Below are positions 6,070 through 11,087 of a stretch of 11,087 nucleotides of DNA, piece after piece. A program made the translations under genes and the position numbers. Origin of the DNA: Thalassiosira profunda (lineage: Eukaryota; Bacillariophyta; Thalassiosirophyceae; Thalassiosirales; Thalassiosiraceae); contig JALLAP010000665.1 of NCBI GenBank assembly GCA_036939355.1, positions 1-11,087 on the forward strand, in the 5' to 3' direction. The notes beneath the pieces are model-generated. The model was given only the letters and a program-made list of their open reading frames with translations, searched no databases and was not told where the DNA came from. Within the stretch, counting starts at the first letter, position 1; each line of letters opens with the position of its first letter.

Positions 6070-7554
6070 ATGCTCGAGAACCAGGCCTTCGGCTGGCTGA
6101 AGAACGCCATCAAGGGCTCAACCCTTGATGGTGGAACGTCCAACGCGGCGGCCCTCATCCGCGCCTGTTCCGACCCCGCCGTGTTGGTGCAGGGCGTGGC
6201 CGGGGATTTTCGGGCCGCGTTGGCCGACGAATCTGCGCATTCGGAGGGACCGCCGCCGGTGGCAGCTGCCGCCACAGCTGCTGCGGTGGATGCACCTGCC
6301 GCTGCGGAGGCGCCGGTCGCTGCCGAGTCGGCAGGGGAGGAGGCCCCCGGCTCCAACGACGGAGGCAACAGCAACAGCAACGCCCCCCTCGACGACCTCA
6401 CGGCGCGGCTGGACCGGATCAAAATCCTCCTGTACGAGGAGCGTTCCGCGTCGTCGGCGGCCGTGCAGCAGAGCGGCGCGGTGAGCCTCAATTGGACGCC
6501 CGCCGTGGCCACGGCCGTCTACAAGTGGTGCACTGCACCGACCGCTGAAACTGAAAGGACCGAGGAGGGTGCAGCCACTGCCAATATTGGGGAGGAGGAG
6601 GGATTGATGCCCCAGCTGATACAACATTTGCCGCTCCTGCCGTTCGAGGCGCGGAAATCCGTGTCGGCCATCTTCAACTACCTCCTGGTGTGCGGACTGG
6701 ACGGGCTGGACCGGCAACAATTTGCCAGCATTTCCACCGCCTTTGCTGGGTACGTGTTGGAGCGGGCCGACCACATCATCGACCAGCTCGTCCGGGCACA
6801 CTATTGCAAACCGACCAAAGAGGGGGCCGACGGCGTGGATGTTGCCCTGCTGTGCGGATCCATGCTCCGCTCCTCGCTTAGGCACGCGCCCATCTACCAG
6901 TGGGTGCTGGCCGACGCGAATTGCGAGCGGCTCGTGTATCCCTTTTTGGACGGGCACGTGCACAACCCCAATTTCGACCTGAGCAGCGACGCCTTGGAAA
7001 CCGTGAGGGTGATGCTGACGGGGGCCGCGGGGGGCGGAAACGTCCCCGCCCCGGCCGTTGCCGGGGTGGCGGGGGACCATGCGGCGGAGGAGGAATACAA
7101 ACAACAAATGGAGGGGATCGCGTCCGACTTCCTCACTCGCAAATATACGGAGGTGATCGACGAGCGGATCAACAAGAAGTGCCTCTCCCCAAAGGCCAAC
7201 TACATGACCCGACGAATGACACTGCAATTGTTGTCGTCGATCTTGCTCAACCGGGCCAACTACCAAGTGATGATGCAATACATTTCCTCCCAACAAAATT
7301 TGGTCACGATCCTCTGCCTCCTCCGCGATCCCTCCCCGCACATCACCCTAGACGCCTTCCAGGTGTTCAAGATCTTCGTGGCCAATCCCCACAAACCTCC
7401 CGAGGTGGTCCAGATATTGTACGACAACAAGGCCAAGCTGGTGAAGTACTTGGACGGGCTGCACAAGGAACGGGAGGGGAGCGACGAGCAGTATAGGGAC
7501 GAGAAGCGGCTGGTCGTGTCGACGCTGGAGGGGTTGGAGGTGCCGGAGGCATAG
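6070..7554 (+). CDS. Mo25/CAB39 family kinase scaffold
   Basis: Single exon, 494 residues from the ATG at 6070 (GCCATG context, and the point where Mo25-like sequence begins). The family is about 340 residues long. Helical-repeat blocks match Mo25 in order: LCGSMLRSSLRH (261-272), FDLSSDALETVRVMLT (302-317), NYMTRRMTLQLLSSILLNRA (377-396) and FQVFKIFVANPHKP (430-443). Mo25 is a cytosolic scaffold. In animals it activates the LKB1-STRAD complex and STE20/GCK kinases; in fungi (Hym1/Pmo25) it serves the NDR-kinase morphogenesis network. The extra length lies in an Ala/Pro/Ser/Asn-rich insert at about 53-106 and smaller acidic or Gly-rich inserts near 156-178 and 318-342, probably disordered loops between repeats. 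An in-frame ATG at 5956 would add 38 residues with no family similarity. Confidence 0.93.
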   Translation: MLENQAFGWLKNAIKGSTLDGGTSNAAALIRACSDPAVLVQGVAGDFRAALADESAHSEGPPPVAAAATAAAVDAPAAAEAPVAAESAGEEAPGSNDGGNSNSNAPLDDLTARLDRIKILLYEERSASSAAVQQSGAVSLNWTPAVATAVYKWCTAPTAETERTEEGAATANIGEEEGLMPQLIQHLPLLPFEARKSVSAIFNYLLVCGLDGLDRQQFASISTAFAGYVLERADHIIDQLVRAHYCKPTKEGADGVDVALLCGSMLRSSLRHAPIYQWVLADANCERLVYPFLDGHVHNPNFDLSSDALETVRVMLTGAAGGGNVPAPAVAGVAGDHAAEEEYKQQMEGIASDFLTRKYTEVIDERINKKCLSPKANYMTRRMTLQLLSSILLNRANYQVMMQYISSQQNLVTILCLLRDPSPHITLDAFQVFKIFVANPHKPPEVVQILYDNKAKLVKYLDGLHKEREGSDEQYRDEKRLVVSTLEGLEVPEA

Positions 7555-8160
7555 CAGTGGGGAGAAGAAGAAGGTGTAAGGTCTTTGTTTTGCGTACATC
7601 TCATGCGAGCAACGGACGCTGCTCGAGCATGCCCCGGTGGATGGATGGATGCCATGCGCTCCCGGCCTATCCTAAGTCGGCACTGCCGGAAGCAGAAGGC
7701 GTGGGACGGCGGGAGGGCCGCCAACGGGCTGCGCACCGAGGGACCGCGCCGTGGGCTCTTGGACGACCGGTGCCCTGCGATCCCAACGCCAAGTCCCGTG
7801 CCCTGCAACCAAAGCAATGAGGTTGCGGCCCTTTCAACCCTATTGACAGTTGCAGTTGGGATGGGCATCTTCGATTTCACGACCGGCAATGACTGCAACT
7901 GCCCCACAGCGACCAACTTACGCGATGAGAGTGTCATATTCATGTTCCGACGATGTGTTCTTGGGAAGGCGGGATGCGTCCGAGAGGGCATTGATGATGT
8001 GAAGGGGATGCGGTGTGTGATGACTTCTCTGGGTGAAAAGGCAGAGTTGCGCTGATGAAAGATTTCGTACCTGTGCCTGAAACATGCCCAACAGATCGTT
8101 TGTATGAAGTAATTATACTTAGTAGATGCCATCTGTGCTTCCCAGCAACACATTCTGATC
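7555..8160. other. Convergent intergenic region; no supported gene
   Basis: This is the space between the 3' ends of Mo25 (plus) and the capping-enzyme-like gene (minus). It should hold both 3' UTRs. Open frames at 7585-8055 (plus) and 7260-8171 (minus) cross it without recognisable features. I looked on the minus strand for an OB-fold exon with the capping-enzyme motif VI that would extend the neighbouring gene, and did not find one. No tRNA or other structured RNA was seen. Confidence 0.5.
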
Positions 8161-10014
8161 TCAACTTGCAAGAAGCAACGCCTTTAGCTGCTCGTCGTCG
8201 ACACCGCATCCCCTCTTCCAAACCACCGCCTTTGCCGAATCTTTGCTCTCCCCGATCCCGTATTCTCCCACCGGAACCACCCGCACGCCCTCTGCCTCGT
8301 GCCCCACCCCCGCGCAAACGTCTTTCATGACAAACCCCAGCTTCTTCATTGGGAAGTATTCCTTGGCGCGGACTTTGATCGGTTCTTTTGCATAGGCATG
8401 GTTTGTTGTCGGCTGCGATTCGTCCTTCTTCCGCGGCATCAATACTCCCTCGTGCAGGTACTTCCAGCGGTGATCGAAGGGCTTGTGCCAGACCATGCCG
8501 CCCTCGATGCAGAGAATGTCCAGGGCGTAGAATCGATGCGTCGAATTGCCCCTTTCGGTATCCTTTACCAATACCACGTCCAGGAGGGTGCGATGCTGCG
8601 ATTTGGCCAGATCGTTGGGAGATGGAAACTTGATGTTGCAAACTGTCGATACGGATAGGCCTGATGTTGCAAATTGTTCAATGAAGTACACAGCCTCTGA
8701 CAGAATGAGCAACAACCCTCGCCTCCCTTTGGTCGAGAGCCACGTCACTTTGTATTTGTCAGGATTGCCTTTGATGGATTGCAAAAGGTCCGCATCGATG
8801 TTGCCAGCAGAGACTGCCTGTTCCCGTTTCAAGGGCATTGCCATTTCTTCTGGATTTGGTGGCGATGAAGCAGGCGGCGATGTTGTCATTTGAGCCAGCA
8901 CTGCCAGCGCTCGATTCCACTTGGGCGAGTCTTTCGGCGCCGGTTCAAGCATTTCCTTTGGCAGGATGGGATAGAGATCCCCAGTTGCAGAAGCATCAGT
9001 TCTCGCACGCTTGGCTGTGCTCTCCTCAGCCGATGCCTCGCAGGGCGGAATGATAAGTGCTTCCTCTGTGGATCGTTTCCGCTTTGTTGTGTCACCTCCT
9101 TCCTCTTTTTGGTCGGCTTTCTCTGCATTCTCTCCGTTCTCTTCTTCGTCTTCCTCTTCCACAGCCCACCACCATGACGGCATGCCCCCCTCCATCCTAA
9201 TCTCCTTCTTTCCCCGGAACCGCGTTTGCAAATCTTTCACCAACCGCACATCGCACAGCCCCCACTTCCTCCCTGAATCATCCCCAGGTTGCGCTGGAGT
9301 TCCCTCTTTCAACGCCGCAATCGCCGCATGAACGGGCGCTCTGAGTTTGGTGCACATGTAAGCACCCGCAAGGTACGCCGCCGCGCCAAGTCCTCCCCGA
9401 GAGTCAAACAGGGCAATGCACGTCTTTGTGGCTCCTCCATTGTTGGCATGCGATTTTTGCATAAAGTTGGAGACGGTCTGGTAAAAATCGGTCAGCACCT
9501 GTGGCGCCAACGGTTCGTCGCTGCTGCCATTGTCGCTGGACTCTGGAGGGAGCAATCGGTGATACTCCACGTCGAAATCATCCCATTCGCTGGCATTGTG
9601 GAAGTATCGCACCCTCCTGTCGAATTTCTTTGCCGACGACGACGCCGCGGGGGCCTTGGCCGCGGGCAAAGGCTCGAATTCCTCGAGGTCGAGGGCGGTG
9701 CAGTCGACCACCAAGCCAACCCGAATGCCTCGAGCGTTCATGCGCCCGCAGTACATGGCCACTGAATATATTGCAATTGGATATGAGCATAAAATCAGCA
9801 TGTGATGCAAAGGCAATACCATCCTCTCACCTGTAAAAACGTTGCGATCTCCACCATACTTCTCTTCGTACAGCGTCGACGAAGGGGACTTGAGGAGGAG
9901 GAAGGGGGTGCGCGGCACCGGCGCGCTCGCCATCCGTCCCTGCTTCGCCCATCGTTCCGACCACGTGGCCGCCGACCAGGGTAGCAGCGGCGGGCGGGGG
10001 GTGTAGCTCGCCAT
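8161..10014 (-). CDS. Bifunctional mRNA-capping-enzyme homologue, both active sites apparently lost
   Basis: Two exons, 10014-9831 and 9761-8161. The intron is 9830-9762 (69 nt, donor CAG/GTGAGAG, acceptor ATTCAG). The product is 594 residues from an ATG with A at -3 and G at +4. The N-terminal half follows the dual-specificity-phosphatase (RNA triphosphatase) domain: GLVVDCTA (77-84), then the phosphate-loop position LFDSRGGLGAAAYLAG (179-194). The catalytic Cys is Asp181 and the loop Arg is Gly187. Residues 262-325 form an acidic and Lys/Arg-rich linker. The C-terminal half follows the guanylyltransferase domain: YKVTWLSTKGRRGLLLIL (398-415, motif I without the nucleotidyl lysine), LLDVVLV (motif III), RFYALDIL (IIIa), EGVRVVP (IV) and AVVWKRG (V). 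It ends there, without the OB-fold and motif VI. An active capping enzyme adds the 5' GpppN cap in the nucleus; this copy is probably a pseudoenzyme or regulatory paralogue. Confidence 0.82.
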   Translation of the reverse strand: MASYTPRPPLLPWSAATWSERWAKQGRMASAPVPRTPFLLLKSPSSTLYEEKYGGDRNVFTGERMVLPLHHMLILCSYPIAIYSVAMYCGRMNARGIRVGLVVDCTALDLEEFEPLPAAKAPAASSSAKKFDRRVRYFHNASEWDDFDVEYHRLLPPESSDNGSSDEPLAPQVLTDFYQTVSNFMQKSHANNGGATKTCIALFDSRGGLGAAAYLAGAYMCTKLRAPVHAAIAALKEGTPAQPGDDSGRKWGLCDVRLVKDLQTRFRGKKEIRMEGGMPSWWWAVEEEDEEENGENAEKADQKEEGGDTTKRKRSTEEALIIPPCEASAEESTAKRARTDASATGDLYPILPKEMLEPAPKDSPKWNRALAVLAQMTTSPPASSPPNPEEMAMPLKREQAVSAGNIDADLLQSIKGNPDKYKVTWLSTKGRRGLLLILSEAVYFIEQFATSGLSVSTVCNIKFPSPNDLAKSQHRTLLDVVLVKDTERGNSTHRFYALDILCIEGGMVWHKPFDHRWKYLHEGVLMPRKKDESQPTTNHAYAKEPIKVRAKEYFPMKKLGFVMKDVCAGVGHEAEGVRVVPVGEYGIGESKDSAKAVVWKRGCGVDDEQLKALLLAS

Positions 10015-10222
10015 CTTCGCGGCAGAGGGGCGAAGTAGCTGGCGCCGCCGGCGGTTCGGGAGTGTGGCGTAGGTACCTACGTACTTACGTGAAAGTAGAT
10101 AACCAACCAAGCACCCCGCCGCAGCACCGCCAGTTGCAAAGGTCCATTGCTCCAAGACGCCGTTATGAGGCAACGCTGCCTCTCGATAGCTGATTGGTTA
10201 GTTGATCTACTACTCTTTTCCT
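10015..10222. promoter_or_regulatory. Short spacer between aminoacylase and capping-like gene; possible leader with upstream ATG
   Basis: On the minus strand, the frame of the capping-like gene stays open upstream to an ATG at 10173, adding 53 residues with a Gly/Ala-rich hydrophobic stretch (ATGGAAAGCLVGYLLS). A strong donor sequence GTAAGT begins at 10088, and a possible acceptor CGCCAG lies about 50 nt downstream, so this could be a spliced 5' UTR. The 12-bp palindrome gtaggtacctac is at 10069-10080. Because similarity to capping enzymes begins after the ATG at 10014, I prefer that start. Confidence 0.4.
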
Positions 10223-11087
10223 TTATCCCACAGTCTGTTGTGCTTCGTTGTCCAACTCCGTCGCCGAGCCCAGAGCCTCGATCAACTTGACATACACCTC
10301 GATTCCCTCGAGGAACACAGAATCCTCCAGATACTCGTCGTTTTCGTGGAGCATGATCTCGGTATTCCGCATCGGGCTAAATCCAAACGCCTTGACGCCC
10401 AGCTCGCGCAGAAATCGGGAGTCCGTTGCCGCAGGGAAAACCTGCGGCACGACCTTGTGCCCCATGCTCGCCAGGGCCGACGAAAATACTCCAAACCACG
10501 GATTGCTCGCGTCCACTTTGGTGAGGCAGTGTTTGTCATTCATTGGGCCCATCTGGAGGAGAGACTTCCATTTGACCTCGAACCCCTCCTCTGGATCGGC
10601 CGAGCATTCCTGGCACCACATGTCGACATGTCACCAATCTCCTTCGGCTCGACGTGCGGACTGATACGAATGTCGAAGCTGCATTTGGCCACCGACGGCA
10701 CCACGTTGTAGGCATATGTGTCGCCAGATTTCAGCCCCGCTTGCAACGAGGTAATGTTCAAGCTGGTGACGTCCCCCAGGGTCATCTTCCCGCTCTTTCG
10801 CAATTCGCTCAGCATTTTCTGGCGCTTGGCGGCCACGGCGTGGGCGCAGTTCGAGTGATCGTGGTCCCCGCTCCCGTGCAGCAGTTCCTTCTGCTCCTGC
10901 CGGAATGCGAGCGCCTTGTTGGACACTCCAATCAGCTGTTCGACCGCGGTGGAATCGATAAAGCGCGATCCGTGCCCCGTCTTTCCCGTGGCCGTCACGT
11001 CCACCCACCAGGGCAGCCGCTCGCCGTAAAAGAGGGAATACGTTTCGTCCGTGCTGGCGAGGCCCTCGTCCAACGCCAGTGCCACTC
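10223..11087 (-). CDS. Aminoacylase-1 (M20 peptidase family), C-terminal part, with a one-base frameshift
   Basis: The start is beyond the right edge. Minus-strand sequence in one frame (11087 to about 10622) gives ALDEGLAS, LFYGERLPWWVDVTATGKTG, GHGSRF and AYNVVPSVAKCSFDIRISP, closely following the dimerisation/lid region of eukaryotic aminoacylase-1. The His of GHGSRF corresponds to the active-site His contributed across the dimer. A second frame (10621-10223) continues with MWCQECSADPEEG, DASNPWF, PAATDSRFLRELGV, AFGFSP and MLHENDE, the last containing a zinc-ligand His, then TAA at 10223. The frames join at 10622-10632, where one missing base would give the family's exact spacing. The enzyme hydrolyses N-acyl-L-amino acids in the cytosol. 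The break may be a sequencing error or a real pseudogene; all residues visible elsewhere look functional. Confidence 0.9.
10618..10631. repeat. 14-bp perfect palindrome at the frameshift
   Basis: acatgtcgacatgt reads identically on both strands and overlaps the point where the aminoacylase frame changes. Palindromes can promote base loss in replication, cloning or sequencing, so it is a plausible cause of the frameshift. Confidence 0.9.

Noticed and set aside
4992..6512. Long minus-strand open frame of 506 codons crossing the channel and Mo25
   Set aside because: Only its last part (5418-4996) is real, as channel exon 2. The rest is antisense to Mo25 or runs through intron 1 and exon 1 out of frame.
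7585..8055. Plus-strand 156-codon frame in the convergent intergenic region
   Set aside because: It has no recognisable motif and lies where two 3' UTRs are expected.
10607..10640. Tiny GT-AG intron as an explanation for the aminoacylase frame change
   Set aside because: The possible GT and AG pairs here (for example a 25-nt candidate) do not restore the downstream frame, and they would remove conserved residues.
1..11087. tRNA, rRNA, CRISPR arrays and bacterial-type operons
   Set aside because: I saw no matching consensus or structure, and gene structure is eukaryotic.

Overview
This is nuclear DNA from a eukaryote, most likely a unicellular protist or alga. Four of the gene models need short GT-AG introns or eukaryotic families: the predicted introns are 69, 69, 74, 83 and 143 nt, with GTGAG/GTAAG-type donors. 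Starts sit in Kozak-like contexts. The recognisable proteins are eukaryotic: a six-transmembrane EAG/HCN/CNG-type cation channel, the scaffold Mo25/CAB39, a metazoan/plant-type bifunctional mRNA-capping-enzyme homologue, and aminoacylase-1. Gene spacing is tight and introns are few, so the genome is compact. I cannot name the species or lineage from this window.

Layout, left to right. Bases 1-429 (minus) hold the 3' half of a cation channel: end of the pore helix, GYG filter, S6 and C-linker, running off the left edge. Bases 478-1667 (minus) hold a two-exon, 371-residue protein whose C-terminal domain looks like an AlkB-like 2-oxoglutarate/Fe(II) oxygenase (tentative). Bases 1668-3325 are a long intergenic region with repeats and a TTTACGGGAAGCA array. 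Bases 3326-4543 (plus) hold a 405-residue protein I do not recognise. Bases 4597-5767 (minus, four exons) hold the 5' half of a channel, S1 to pore helix, stopping just before the selectivity filter. Bases 5768-6069 are a bidirectional promoter region. Bases 6070-7554 (plus) encode Mo25. Bases 7555-8160 are a convergent intergenic region. Bases 8161-10014 (minus) encode a capping-enzyme homologue that appears to have lost both active sites. Bases 10223-11087 (minus) are the C-terminal part of aminoacylase-1, with a one-base frameshift.

The most interesting structure is at 430-4600. Two complementary channel halves in the same orientation are separated by about 4.1 kb holding two unrelated, divergently transcribed genes. 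Both genes share a 17-bp upstream element in the same orientation relative to transcription, and both end within about 50 bp of the interval edges, next to a short inverted repeat. The two halves redundantly encode the pore helix, so this is not a simple clean insertion. It could be a two-gene mobile cassette, nested genes in a giant intron, or a recombined pair of tandem channel paralogues. The second notable item is the capping-enzyme-like protein, which keeps the architecture but lacks the phosphatase Cys/Arg, the guanylyltransferase lysine motif and the OB-fold.
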